Source of the DNA: Inia geoffrensis
Taxonomy: Eukaryota; Chordata; Mammalia; Artiodactyla; Iniidae
Direction of reading: 5' to 3'
Length of the DNA stretch: 64,000 nucleotides
Assembly: GCA_036417435.1 (NCBI GenBank)
Contig: CM070911.1
Span: 2,728,001 to 2,792,000, forward strand
Shown here: piece after piece, positions 12,441-23,944 of the stretch
Layout: the number at the start of each line of letters is the position of its first letter
How positions within the stretch are numbered: the first letter of the stretch is position 1
Position numbers and translations under genes: made by a program
Notes under the pieces: model-generated
The model's input: only the letters and a program-made list of their open reading frames with translations
Database searches by the model: none
Told to the model about the DNA's origin: nothing

Positions 12441-12984
12441 AGTAAGCATTGCCAAGATGCCTTTTTGTTAAACATGTTTATAATAATATCAAGACTATTA
12501 TTTTGAAGAGACTCCTCAAGTAGTACAGCCTAATTAAAGTGATACTGAATATCTGTTTTCAGTCTGTTTCTGTCCAATGTTTTTCTCATAATTAGCCGAA
12601 CACCCTCTTCACATAATGAAAGTCTTTGAGGCTTGTGCCTACTGGTTCTTGGTAGAGATGCTTAGAATATTTCTGAAGAGGGATCACAGTACGAAGGAAG
12701 AAAGTGAAATTCTTATTAAGGAAAAACCTTCCACATTTCTAAAGAAAGACTTAAATCTGGATTGAAATTAATCAACAAACTGATCAGGTATCTGTATAAA
12801 AAATATAGATGTGTTGCCAGATGAGTCTCTGTGTTAAGAGAGAGCTCATTAGCTACTCTCACACCGAAAAGAACTGAGGGTATTAATTGGAAATACAAAT
12901 CCTGCAAAAAGCACTCTAAGTTAGAAGTCATAATCAAGAGAAACAGAAGAGGGCTTGTCTATAAAGTCAGCGAAGTGCCGTTAA

Positions 12985-13150
12985 ATGGAATTAGACTTTC
13001 ACACAGAAGGACCTCAGTGCAAACCTGGTTCAACCACTTCCACCACTGACTAGCTTAACATTTCTAGTCCTTAGTTTCTCTCTCTATGAAATGGGGGAAC
13101 ACGTAGCAGCCTTGCAGCTTGACATGAGAATTAAACAGACAATGTTATAC
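12985..13150 (+). repeat. MIR (ancient tRNA-derived SINE) remnant
   Basis: Order of words is typical of MIR: CAAACCTGGTTCAACCACTT, ACTGACTAGCTTAACA, CCTTAGTTTCTCTCTCTATG, AAATGGGGGAAC, then GAGAATTAAACAGACAATGT. Heavily diverged. Confidence 0.75.
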
Positions 13151-13548
13151 ACACACAGTTTATTCTATTTGAGGGGGTTAAAACGTTCAGTCCTCATCTC
13201 TGAAAGTTATGATTTCAACATGGTTATCCATTTGTGCAATGGACATTTCTTGAACACCTGGAGCACGCGAATGGCTGTTGTGGTGCAAATTACCAGGTGC
13301 TGGGGCATCTGCCAGGTGGAGGGAATGAAGTGTGGGCAGATGTTAAGTGTGTCCAGTGCACTTACAACGCTGGACACTGGTTTCCAAAGCAAACACCTAA
13401 CATGGACCAACACAGCCTTTTCACCACGCGGCTCCTCAGCTTGCACTCCACACCAGCCTCCAGTGCTCACATGGCTCTCACACAAAGCCGAGTTTTACCG
13501 TGGCTGGATGGCCCATCAGGATATTCCCTCCACCCTCCCTTTTTAAAA

Positions 13549-13760
13549 ATTTTTCTGTGTATTTATTTATTTAATTGAAGTATAGTTGATTTACAGTGTT
13601 GTGCTAATTTCTGTTGTACAGCAAAGTGACTCAGTTATACACATATATGCATTCTTTTTTATATTCTTTTCCATTGTGGTGTATTCCAGGATATTGAATA
13701 TAGCTCCCTGTGCTGTACAGCAGGACCTCGTTGTTCATGCATCCTATATATAATATTCTT
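13549..13760 (-). mobile_element. LINE-1 3' UTR end, old cetartiodactyl type, antisense
   Basis: Read on the minus strand it matches the distal part of the L1 3' UTR also present at 57380-57555: CTGTACAGCACAGGGAGC, the AAAGAATA block, GAGTCACTTTGCTGTACA and ATCAACTATACTTCAATTAA, then an A/T-rich tail at 13549-13575. Only the last ~200 bp of the element are present, i.e. severe 5' truncation. Confidence 0.8.
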
Positions 13761-14199
13761 CAGAACAAAACACATATACCTGGAACAGTGGAGCCGCAGA
13801 GCACTCAGGGCCCCATGCAACCAGGGATCCTGTGAAACTGCTCCATTTGCCTTTCTAAGCATATTTTGCTTCCCATTTGGTGCCTTCTAGGATTTGGGCA
13901 AAGAATAGGTATTGTACTGCAACTAAAACCAGGCATCTATTGCAGTACAGAAATCCAAGGATGGCAAGGAATTCAACTGTACAGAAAAGAGTTTGCCAAG
14001 GAATCCTCTGCCTGCGTCTTCCAATATGTAACTGCTTGATGTCTGACATGAAACCAGGGCGACTATGAATGGCTGAAGTTCTGCGAGTACTATGCGCCTT
14101 GCAAAAGACATAAGACCTGAGTAACTTTTCCATCTTAAGGGGAAGAGGTCAGGGATTAACATCATATGTCAACTCCTCTGTGTCAACTACTATATATCT
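13761..14199. other. Unique non-coding DNA
   Basis: Opposite-strand short open frames overlap (plus 13877-14068, minus 13855-14133 and 13923-14165) without recognisable domains. Confidence 0.4.
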
Positions 14200-14335
14200 T
14201 TACTATGTATTTATTTTTCACAACAGATTGCCCTGTAGTTTTTGTTATTTCCATTTTATGTGAGGAAATGAGGTTTTTGAAAGCTAAATAATTTTGAAAA
14301 GATCACACAATTTGTAACATTTGCAATATGTCACA
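14200..14335 (-). repeat. Possible MIR remnant
   Basis: CCATTTTATGTGAGGAAATGAGG followed by a 'gatcacaca' phrase resembles the reverse complement of the MIR core (CCCATTTTACAGATGAGGAA in the consensus). Short and diverged. Confidence 0.4.
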
Positions 14336-14578
14336 GTGTTTTCGTAGAACCCCATCCAAGCTAACATTCCATACCTACCCCAACACTAACTTTGTTAATT
14401 TACAGCAAGCACTTAATATCTTAACGTGATTGGATGGATTTTCCATTTAACTGAAAACAAAATTTGAAACTGGAAGAAACAATGTTTCTTGTCTATGGAC
14501 AATGGATAGTTCAGCTTCTATCCATATCTAATTCTAGATTTTGACTTCCTTTTACAATCCCTGTCCTGCAAAGGACAG

Positions 14579-14628
14579 TTGCTCAGTCTCTTGACTTAAG
14601 TTGCCCAGCCTCTTGACTTAAGTTGCCC
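14579..14628. repeat. Tandem repeat of a 22-bp unit, 2.3 copies
   Basis: TTGCTCAGTCTCTTGACTTAAG-type unit: 14579-14600 and 14601-14622 differ at about two positions, and a third partial copy starts TTGCCC. Confidence 0.88.
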
Positions 14629-15939
14629 TCACAGACTTTGGTTTGGACCAGTTTTAACCTCACACAGTCTCTGAGAGGAAACATCCTATAAAAAAAAACC
14701 TCTGCCTAGAATCTGAGTTTTGGGTGGGAACAGATTTGCTAGTGCACTTAATCCCATATTCCATGAATGACTAGTCTGTTTACTCAAAAACATATGCTTC
14801 TAACTACATTATTACAGAAAATATTATGTGCTTTAATTTTTACTAAATAATTTGATAGCTACTGACTTATTCTGCTAGCCAGCTTCCAAATTACAATCTG
14901 AAACTCTGTATGGTAAATATGTAATTAATATGAATAATAGCAATTGAGCAACTAAAGAGACCACAAACTCTTGAAATTTAAATAATAATAATAATAATAG
15001 ACTATGGCTATAATAAAAGTATTATGTTGCTTTAATATGAAAAATAATGTCAAGAAACAGTCTAAAATATCCACATTAATATTTACATTCTAGGTTCATT
15101 TTCATTATATCATTTCTTACATGTATTTTGACATACTTTCTATGTTAGTAACTGAAATTCAATAGAACATGGTATTTGTATAAATGGCTAGGTCCCAAAT
15201 GAATCTCAGATGAAATATATTTTATTATATTAATTACAATAGAATTCCATTATCAAAATAGCATTACAAGTTGAAGTTATGAAAGAAATTTTGAAAGGCA
15301 ACAATCCAGTTGAATGAGTAGTAAAGGAAAAAAATTTATATTTACTCTTTCTATTCTCCCACATATGAATTCTACTTACTAACACACTGCTCAACTACTT
15401 TCACAATAATATTTGGCAAGATTATTTAATATATAAATATTACAGGTAATGAAAATTTTAGCATTTATTTTTTTTCACAATTTTTATTAAAATAATTCCA
15501 AAGCTTGTTACATATATTTCTTTGTTTTTAAACATTGTTGTGATGAGTCAAAATCAACATTTTTAAATAGGGACAATTTATATGACCACCACCACAGGCT
15601 ACTGAGATAGGTTAGCTATTTACCTTTGTGCCAATGTCCTTAGACTCCTCAGCTTTTATGCATTTTTTTCTGTACTGTGCCTTTGATGTCTACTGTTCTT
15701 TTTGTCATCTGTCAGAGTGTCCCCTTTTAGTTTGCTTCATCCTTATCTAGTCAGTCAAATAAAGTGAGTTGACTTCATGGCAGCTGAGTGGCTCAGCTGA
15801 CCCTTCCCTTCCTGTTCAGAGTATATGTTCCAGATGCACAGCTTTGCTGGAAGTCTGGCCCGCTGTAATTTGTAATGGTTGCATTCACTCAATTCTGCTC
15901 AGTACCACATAATAAAGTGAATGCTAGCCAAAACCTTTC
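14629..15939. other. AT-rich unique DNA
   Basis: No gene seen. Includes a short (AAT)n run at about 14982-14999. Confidence 0.5.
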
Positions 15940-17265
15940 ACCAAATTTGAAAACTTGGAGTCACCTCTGACTCATCTTTCCTCTTCATATTCCTGTCATT
16001 TAAAAAAAATAAAATGGCTCACACCTATTTGTCCTGTTGCTATAATAATTATTCAAGATCCTCCTGACTCTGTTTTCTAATGGACACATGCCCATTTTTA
16101 AAGGCCTTTCACAATTTAGCCCCAAACAATTGTTCAAGACATGCCACATACTACTTTTCCTTATATCGTAACCACAAGAAAAAACCCCAGTTCTCTGTAC
16201 ATGTCATGTACAATCATAAACGCATTAGCTTGTGGTGTTCCTTGACCTGTGATCTGAAAGCAAATCCATGAAAACATGTCCAAACCTGAACTCATTATCA
16301 TCATATCTGGTTATGCTTCAAAATCCAAATCTTTTCTTCCTGGGTTCATTTCTTGGTGAATGATATATACAGCCATCAACCTGTAGGCTTGCAAGTTCTA
16401 TTACTCTTGTTTGAAAGGTCTACCCATGCTTTTCCACATTCATGGGATCTTGTCTTTTTTTTTTTTTTTTTTTTGGCTGCACTAGGTCTTTGTTGCTGCG
16501 AGCAGGGGCTACTCTTCGTTGCAGTGCACAGGCTTCTCATTGCAGTGGCTTCTATTGTTGCGGAGCATGGGCTCCAGGCATGTGGGCTCAGTAGCTGTGG
16601 CACACAGGCTCAGTAGCTGTGGATCACGGGCTCTAGAGTGCAGGCTCAGTAGTTGTGGCACACAGGCTTAGTGGCTCCAAGACATGTGGGATCTTCCCGG
16701 ACCAGGGCTCGAACCTGTGTCCCCTGCATTGGCAGGTGGATTCTTAACCACTGCGCCACCAGGGAAGTCCCGATCTTGTCATTTTTAATGCTGAAATGTC
16801 CAAATGCCAATTCCTTTTACCTATTACCTAAGGAAAGTTTTTGTTGTCTCCTTTTGTGCATAAGATAAGGTATGAAGAGTATCATAAGCCATTCAAAACT
16901 TCACCCCACTTCTATTCCTTTCTGGCCACCTGGTCCCTTTCCCCCAAAGCAAGTACCACTTTACCTCTTATGGTCCCTGGAAAATTCCAAGACTTTCCTT
17001 AACTCCATGTCTTTCAACATACAAATCACTATACCGTCATTCCTTCCTTCCCCAACTGGAAAATTCCATTCATCTTGCAAAACCCAGCTCGAATGTCACC
17101 TACCTGTGAAGTCTTTGCTGATTCCCTATGGAGGAATTCATCACTTCCTCCTTAGTCCCCTAGTGGCAGTCTGTGTACATTAGTATTAAAGTACTTATCA
17201 CATGGTAGTATTGAAAGTGAATTCTGTTAGAGCAGAGAAGGTTATTCACAACTGTATCTGCAGCA
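15940..17265 (+). repeat. LINE-2 (L2) remnant, split by a SINE
   Basis: The left part (15955-16300) carries 'ttggagtcacctctgactc' and 'aaggcctttcacaatttagcccc' phrases, and the right part (16850-17260) carries 'aaaacccagctcgaatgtcacc', 'gaagtctttgctgattcc' and the terminal 'aactgtatctgcagc' phrase, in the order expected for the 3' end of L2. The SINE at 16455-16771 interrupts it, so L2 came first. Strongly diverged; mammal-wide age. Confidence 0.72.
16455..16771 (-). mobile_element. CHR-type SINE, long form, with 9-bp TSD
   Basis: Minus-strand head GGGACTTCCCTGGTGGCGCA at 16771, B-box-like GGTTCGAGCCC, long body with several 'tgagcctgtgtgccac' repeats, and a T-run (poly(A) of the element) at 16456-16474. 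TSD GATCTTGTC at 16446-16454 and 16772-16780. Inserted into the L2 remnant. Same long form as 1029-1347 and unlike the ~205-bp copies later in the window. Open frames on both strands here are shadows of the element. Confidence 0.93.
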
Positions 17266-18445
17266 AGTGTAGAGTCCTGAGACATAAGAGCTGCTTGCTC
17301 ATTGCAAGTTTGTTATGGTGTCAAAAACTCATCATTGCATGACCCATAGCTTGTTTAAGGGAAAGAAGGCATCCTCCGCAACACCAGCCCCAATAAAACT
17401 GCATTTTTTGGGGAGTTAAGAGTGGCCCTGTGAGGAGCTGGGAGGAGAAGCAGCCAGTCCCACTGTCCTACGAGACCCTGCCTTCCAACCCCGGTCAGTG
17501 TCTGAAGGACTGAGGCAGTGCTCACTGCTTTGCTACTCAATTGAGGTGGGCAGCATTTCTCTAGCTCCGATTGTGGATTAAATCATGTGCTAAAAGGTCT
17601 GCTGGAAAATCAGAAGCATCAGCATTAGTTCATTATAGGACCAGGTGGTCCACCTTGGCCTTCTGTGTGTGTGTCTGGTTTACAAATCAGATATTCCTTT
17701 TCTCAGCTTCAGACCGTCTGCTCCCCAGGAAAAATATCTTCATCCTCTCCCTACCACTGCCTTATACATATCTGCCGATGGAAATCTGAGTGTGATTATG
17801 GTCATAGCGATTCTGAGAGTGTCAGTAGGCCGGTGGGTTTCTCTGTGCGAATTCCATACCCTGATCAGAATGTCCTCTAGAATAAACCCAGGTGGAACAC
17901 CAAGTGACATACATGTGCTCATCAGACAAACAGTTTCTGTCCATAAGAGCTTGATAGGGAGGGAAAGTGTTTCTCAGTTACCCAAATAACATGTGTTCCA
18001 GCCAGAGGCCACAGATGCGTGGCTGGTAACTCTGACAGCATTAACCTGTGGATCGTGGCTGGGGGATGACAGGCCCCATCAGAGCCTGTGGTCTGCAGGG
18101 CAAAGTGCAGGCCAGCAACCCCTTTAGAACTCTTGTCCATCAGACGTTTCTTTAGGATGATTGCGGCTTCCAGTCTCAGGAACTCATTCCACCCAGAAGC
18201 TTGACAAAGCATGCATTTTATACTCATTCTTGTCTTTTTTGGTCCTTTTCTGCAAGACAATTGGTGCTCAGTTCACTGTCCTTCCCAAACAGTTTTTCTT
18301 TCCAGTGACACCCAGTGAAGTTGCTACACCACGAGACCCTTCATGTCACATCACATAATTAATTACAATGAAGCCTTACATCCCATAACACAGCCAACTA
18401 CATACTTTTGTAATAATAATTTAACAACAGTACTAGTAATGACAT
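17266..18445. other. Unique DNA, moderately GC-rich around 17.3-18.3 kb
   Basis: Several overlapping frames of 60-114 codons in three phases at 17571-17989 and on the minus strand at 17922-18260. None has a recognisable domain, and none is bounded by convincing splice sites. I call no gene. Confidence 0.4.
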
Positions 18446-18449
18446 AGCT

Positions 18450-18630
18450 GGCATTGATATAATGCCTTACAGTTTTATTTAGTGTTTCGCATACAAAATC
18501 TCATATGACTCTCAAAATAACTCGTGAAGTTCTTATTTTTCTCTTCCCCATTTTAAAAGTAAGGAGACTATGACTTTTAAGAACTTAATCATCCTGTGGC
18601 AGAAATAGGTCCTGAAACTAGTTCTCCTGA
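18450..18630 (-). repeat. MIR remnant
   Basis: Reverse-complement MIR order: CATACAAAATCTCATATGAC, CTCAAAATAACTCGTGAAG, CCCCATTTTAAAAGTAAGGA, then GAACTTAATCATCCTGTGGC and AACTAGTTCTCCTGACC. Confidence 0.65.
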
Positions 18631-19254
18631 CCATCCGTCTTGTGGAGTTCCTGCAGTTCACAAATGAAGAGACACACTGAAGTCTCTGACAATCAAATAC
18701 ACTGCACGTGGCAGAACACTTACTCGAAAGAAGAAAACATCTGCAGGAAGGTCCACCTCAAACCACTTTAAGGCCGGTGTGGACTTGCACGGAATTTCAG
18801 GTGTGTAGTTACACTTTTCACTTTGTAATAAACCCCTGCATTTCCTGGGATCTACTTATTCTGTGGATTGCCTGGAGGTGGAAATGATAAAGGCAAAATA
18901 ACCCCATACTCTTTCTCAATAAGCCAACTTCCGAAGTAGCCAAGACTAAAAGAGAAGTCAGGCAGACAGTCTTCCTGATATATTTGGGGTGGAAAACATA
19001 CTCTGTGAGGGTATCATCTGCCTAATAAGTTGACTCGCAGGGTCAGACTTCTGAATTTGAGGTGCAAGAGAGAAGCTCACTCTTTAATTATGGCAAAGTG
19101 TCCAAGCTGAGAAGGATGAAGGCAGATGGAACTGTATGTTTATCCAAGACCACCCTGGACAAAATGCCCAACCTCCGTGTGGTCAGGCTGCAGGTATGCT
19201 GTCTTCTCAGAGGAGCGCCACTGTCTTCCCAGAGTATGAGGTGCCTTGGTTTGA
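18631..19254. other. Unique DNA, nothing recognised
   Basis: No gene or named repeat. An isolated AATAAA occurs at about 18827, without an LTR or gene context I can support. Confidence 0.4.
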
Positions 19255-19365
19255 CTTCAGATTTTGACACCTTCAAAGTCTGTGACCCTAAGCAAGGGAC
19301 CTGGCCACAACAAGACTTTTCTAATCTGTAAGATGGAGTTATTACTACATGTCACATGGGATTGA
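19255..19365 (+). repeat. MIR remnant
   Basis: TGTGACCCTAAGCAAGGGAC, then TTTTCTAATCTGTAAGATGG follow the MIR core order 'tgtgacct..gggcaa...ctcatctgtaaaatgg'. This accounts for part of the 89-codon open frame at 19062-19331. Confidence 0.65.
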
Positions 19366-20019
19366 TGAGAAGAGGAGATGGCTCATCACTGAATGTCACT
19401 CCCTCCTCTTCTGCTGGCTTCTTCCTGGGGGCATCTCGAGTGAGGAACCAGCCCATAGGCTCTCCCTTCCAGGTGACTTTGGGTGAGTCAGGTTACTCTT
19501 GGAGATGTAATGTTCTTGCTACCCACAGGATAAACAGCATGCTGGAAATGTTAAGTCCAAACAGGTGGTTTGATGTCACCACCCCCAGTGTCACACGTTT
19601 CCTGCCTGACTTCCAGGAACCTCCACCACCACAACCTGATTGTGGATTTGGGGTGAGGGAATAAAAGAGGAAGACCTGCTCACCTCCAGCACCTGTGTGG
19701 TGGGGAGGCATTGCATGGAGTTGAAGAAAAGCCAGCAGCTAGCCAACGTGGGAAGGTAGCACCAACTCCCCACAGGCTGGGGTCGTTGTCCCCCCTCTGC
19801 AGGATGTTCTGTCTTCTGAAACCCTGCTGGCTTGTAAAATACCCTTATGTTGGTTAATGCTTGTGGGGTACACTGCTGATGGAAATGGGAATTTCTTAAA
19901 ATGGTGATATAATAGTTGGACATTAAAGGATGAAAATTACTCTTGATAAAGTCATTGCATAACTGGATTACGAGGCAAACTTTCCTGACATGCCATGTTT
20001 CAAAATTAGGAGGTGGTGG

Positions 20020-20280
20020 AGGAAAGTGGCTAAAGTAATCGGCTTTGTGGTTCTACTGTGCAGTGTCCAAACCCCAGACCCACATGAGCAGCTGTGTGCT
20101 GTTGGGAGACTTGCCTTTGTGACTTAGGCAGGACCATAATTTCCTCACCTGTAAAACACTTAAAGGTCAGTGTGAGAATCAAGGGATGTATTGCACAGAA
20201 AACATGAAGGCTTTGCCTGTCACCATGTAGTGATGGGTCAATGTATGTTTGAATTAGGTATTATTTTTATTAGTATTAGA
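20020..20280 (+). repeat. MIR remnant
   Basis: GTGTGCTGTTGGGAGACTTG, TTTCCTCACCTGTAAAACAC, GTGAGAATCAAGGGATGTAT and a 'tgaattaggtattattttt' end match the MIR layout from core to 3' tail. Confidence 0.65.
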
Positions 20281-20994
20281 CTTAAAAATGCAAGGTGTGT
20301 CAATGTCTGTATCCATCCCAAATACTATTCATCACTGAAAAATTGTAGGTTTTCTTGCTATTTATGACACAACAAAATGGCCAATTTTGTTGAAATTTTT
20401 TCTGGAGTGTTTTATTTTCTGTTTTATTAGTTTATTTGTACTCCATATTCTTCCATATATATTGTAATCCAGGATTAAAATAGATGTAAGAAATCATTTT
20501 GAAATGTTAAAATCTGCTTAACAGAGAAAACCCCTCACCGTTCAACTAGTTAACTCAGGATCTAGTGCTCCTTTGATTCATGAGACATCTGTGGCTGCCG
20601 TTACTCTAGGTCTCGCTGGAGGAGACTCACAATGCACAGCACAGTTAACAGAATTTCCATCCTGTTACAGGAGTTAGGGAGTAAAATATACCAGAGTCTC
20701 AAATTAAGAAGAATTCTACACTAACAATTTACAGGGAAAATAGTAAAACATCTGGGGATGACTGTTGTATGTACACAGCTAACTTCTATAGATTGCAGTT
20801 GGAAAACCAGCACATGGCTTCCAAAAATCTAATTTCTCTATATAATTCATCTCCTACATGAAATTGGCAAAAATATAGCTCAGTGTAACCTGCATAACAC
20901 AAAAAATCCTCTGTCATAATATCTAGCTGCAGCTCCCTGTCTGAAGTCATGGATTTTCAAATACCCCAGCCAACTGATACTTCCCAGTGAGGGA
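20281..20994. other. Unique DNA, nothing recognised
   Basis: AT-rich; no open frame above 60 codons and no repeat named. Confidence 0.45.
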
Positions 20995-21255
20995 GAACAT
21001 CTGATTCCACTTTCACCCATCACTGGAGTTCTAATTACTTTGATTTAGTGACTGTGGGATTTTATTTTTTACTGTTTGGACAGATTCCTCACTAATACTT
21101 AACAGGCAAGATACATTAAAATCCTGTTTGGTTTGACAGGAGCAGAGTTTAACGTCAGCTGGACTGAATTTATTTCCCCAAGTTCTATTCTCTCAAAAAT
21201 ACCTTTGATGTTTTCTTTAACCAGATTTGTTTAGGAAACAAACTATATGATGTGC
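20995..21255 (+). repeat. Dispersed ~260-bp repeat, copy B (family not recognised)
   Basis: Partner of 8291-8548, same orientation, 12.7 kb downstream. It contains a few small insertions relative to copy A (for example TTGG before ACAGATTCCTC). The best conserved part is 21000-21090. No shared flanks. Confidence 0.85.
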
Positions 21256-22465
21256 AGAGGATCCAAATACATTTCTGATTCAATCATAGTATCAATATTT
21301 TGTGTACCACCCAGTTTAGAGTAAACATTTTACATTAGATTTCCATCATAGAGGGACAGTGGAATTCAAAATGAGCCATATATCAGTCAGTGTCTAATTC
21401 TATTTGGGTAAAGTTAGAGCAAGAAAAAGCACATGATCAAACATCAGGATGTATATTTTTACCCAATGCTTCTCTGCCAGGAACACTTTTCTGACTTTTC
21501 TTGGATGTGTCTGCTCTCTTTTAGCTCCTGCTTCAGTAAATTGGAATGATTTGTGCACATTGTAGACTTAGAGTTGTAGAGGCCAGTGTGCTCCTCACAT
21601 AGCAGGGTATCTCGTCCATGGCAGGCGACTGAACCCATGTCTTGAACTGCATTGTATTTACTCATGTACTTGATATGTGTATATACCAGGGTAAAACAAA
21701 AAACAAACAAACAAAAACAAACAAAAAAAGCCCCTTGCCTTATAAAATACTGTAAATATTATTTTATTATCTATAAAAATGTTTAGTAACACAGACATAG
21801 GAATGATCGGCATTAACAGATGAATGTTTTTCCTTAATGATTATGAGTGGTTTGTAGCTGGTATATTCATTACCTTGATTTCCAAGGACAGGCACTAATG
21901 AATAAATAGTATTCAGTTTGTATCAGACCACATAGTTTTATTTGCAAATAACATACAACCAACAGTAGCTTTTTCAAAAGAGAGAATGTGTTTACTCATG
22001 GAGCTGAGAAGAATGCTAAATGTGACAGAGAATGTGGTTGCCTACCCCAGTGTTATTGTTCCTCATCTTTCTTGATGATTAAAATAATTCCATATATAGT
22101 TGAGGAGCCTTTGGTATCGTGGTATATGGTCACCATCTCTGAAGAGCATGTAACCTTAATTCGGATTAACGACTTATAAAATGAAGCCTACTGGCTTAAT
22201 TCTGGGGAAGAATTTCCTTTTGATATAATAGGGCAGGTGAGGAGAAAGCCTCAGTCCCATTTAATGCCTTTGATGGTGGTTCTTCAAGGATGTGATGTCT
22301 GGAGCTGTGGCAGCCATTTAGCAACACAAAGAGGAGGACTAGATGCCTTGAAATCATTAAACAATTGAATTTAATCCTAGAACAGCCAATCTCAAGCATT
22401 CTTAATATGTAGGAAGGATCAAATAATGTATATTGGGATCTCTTGATGTATTCTTGTTACATTCC
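21256..22465. other. Unique DNA with a short (CAAA)n run
   Basis: A CAAACAAACAAA-type tract lies at about 21698-21728. Otherwise no gene or certain repeat. A phrase near 22270-22310 resembles part of the LTR-like block at 10170-10590, at low confidence. Confidence 0.4.
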
Positions 22466-23480
22466 TCTTTTGTCCTTTCTCTCTTTTTCCTTGATCTGTA
22501 TTGCCAGTAGCTTATTAGCTGAATTATTCTTTTCAAAGAACAAATTTTGGCTTTATTGATTTACTCTACTTTTTATTTTCTACTCCATTGATTTCTTATT
22601 TTTATTATCATTTTATTTTGATTTGCTTATTTTTTTCTAGATTTTTAAGATGGAAAATTGGATTGACTTTTAGTCTCTTATTTTCTGATTTGTGGATTTT
22701 GGTTTAAATTTTCCTCTAAGCATTGCTTTATCAGCATACTGCAAAATTTCAACATGCAGTATCAAGTTAGCATTTAGTTTAAAATATTTTAAAATAATAA
22801 TTGTGATTTCTTTTATTTTTGAGATATTTAGAATTGTACTGTTTATTTTTCATATGGCTAGGAACTCTGTAGTTATTTTGTTATTGATTTCTAACTTTAT
22901 CTTCAGAAGATATCTTCTGATTAATTTTAATCTTGATTTCTTGAGGATTTCTTTATGGGTCAGGGTGTGGACAATTTTTGTACAAGTGGCATTAGACCTT
23001 ATAAAGAATGAAAATTCTATTGATACTGGATATTTTTCTTAAGTTGATTAAATCAAGTTTCGCAAATGTTGTTGTTAATACATTGTATGTCCTTACTGAT
23101 TTTCTTGTCTGCTTGTTCTATCACTATTAAGAAAGGTGTTTTAATGACTCCCAATATGATTGTGCATTTGCCTAAATTCTCTTTTAATTTGCTTTATGCA
23201 TGTTGGAATGATGTATGGATTCCAATAGTTTAGGATTGTGGTAACTTCCTACTGGATGGACCCCTTTATCACTGGGAAAGGCCCCTTTTTACCTCTATTA
23301 ATATTTCTTTTCTTACACTTTTTATATTAATGAAATCTGTTGATTTTAGTTTCATTTGTATCTCTACATTGTCCTTTATATCTTTCATTTTTAATTGTTC
23401 TGTGTTTTTCTGCTAAAGTGTGTCTCATTGGTAACATACATTTTAGAATAAACTCTGAGAGTTGGTATGTTAACTGGCGT
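22466..23480 (-). mobile_element. Ancient LINE-1 (L1M-type) fragment, antisense: endonuclease and pre-RT part of ORF2
   Basis: On the plus strand it reads as the reverse complement of L1: the 'cttttcaaagaacaaattttggc' motif (from the 'agctggttctttgaaaag' region of ORF2) at 22530-22555, the 'cctctaagcattgctttatc' segment at 22711, 'tccttactgattttcttgtctg' at 23090 and 'gacccctttatcac' at 23258, ending near the 'tctcattggtaacatacat' segment at 23425. Many indels; all frames broken. No TSD identified. Confidence 0.78.
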
Positions 23481-23780
23481 GATTATTCCTCCTCCTACCA
23501 TTTGCCATCCATTTACTTCAATTTCCAGTTTCAGTCAGTGTACATGCATAGTGTTACAGAATTGTTAATTGATACTACAGGAAGAAACAGCTTTATCAAC
23601 TACAGTACAGTTTGTGTACGATTTATTTTGTTTTAAGTTGCACAGATTCTATGCATTTCCAAAATTACTTAGGTCAAGACCTTTTCCCCTGAATCTCTTC
23701 AGTGCAGTTTTTCCATGCATTCATAATACAGTTGGATTGTTTCATCATATTCTGCATTCCATCTTTGAATCCCCACAAGA

Positions 23781-23905
23781 TCCTATATATATAGTAATAT
23801 ATATTATATGTTACCTATATATTACATACATACACATATAATATGTAACATATTATATATGTTGCATGTAATATACATGTTACATATTTTATATATAATT
23901 TGTAT
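23781..23905. repeat. (TA)-rich low-complexity DNA
   Basis: ATATATAGTAATATATATTA and related words, separating the two antisense L1 pieces. Confidence 0.8.
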
Positions 23906-23944
23906 AATTAGGATTCAATCTTTGTGCTATAAAGTTCTGTTACT

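Noticed and set aside
13091..13546. 151-codon frame with overlapping frames on both strands
   Set aside because: It starts within a MIR remnant, lacks any known domain, and competing frames are equally long.
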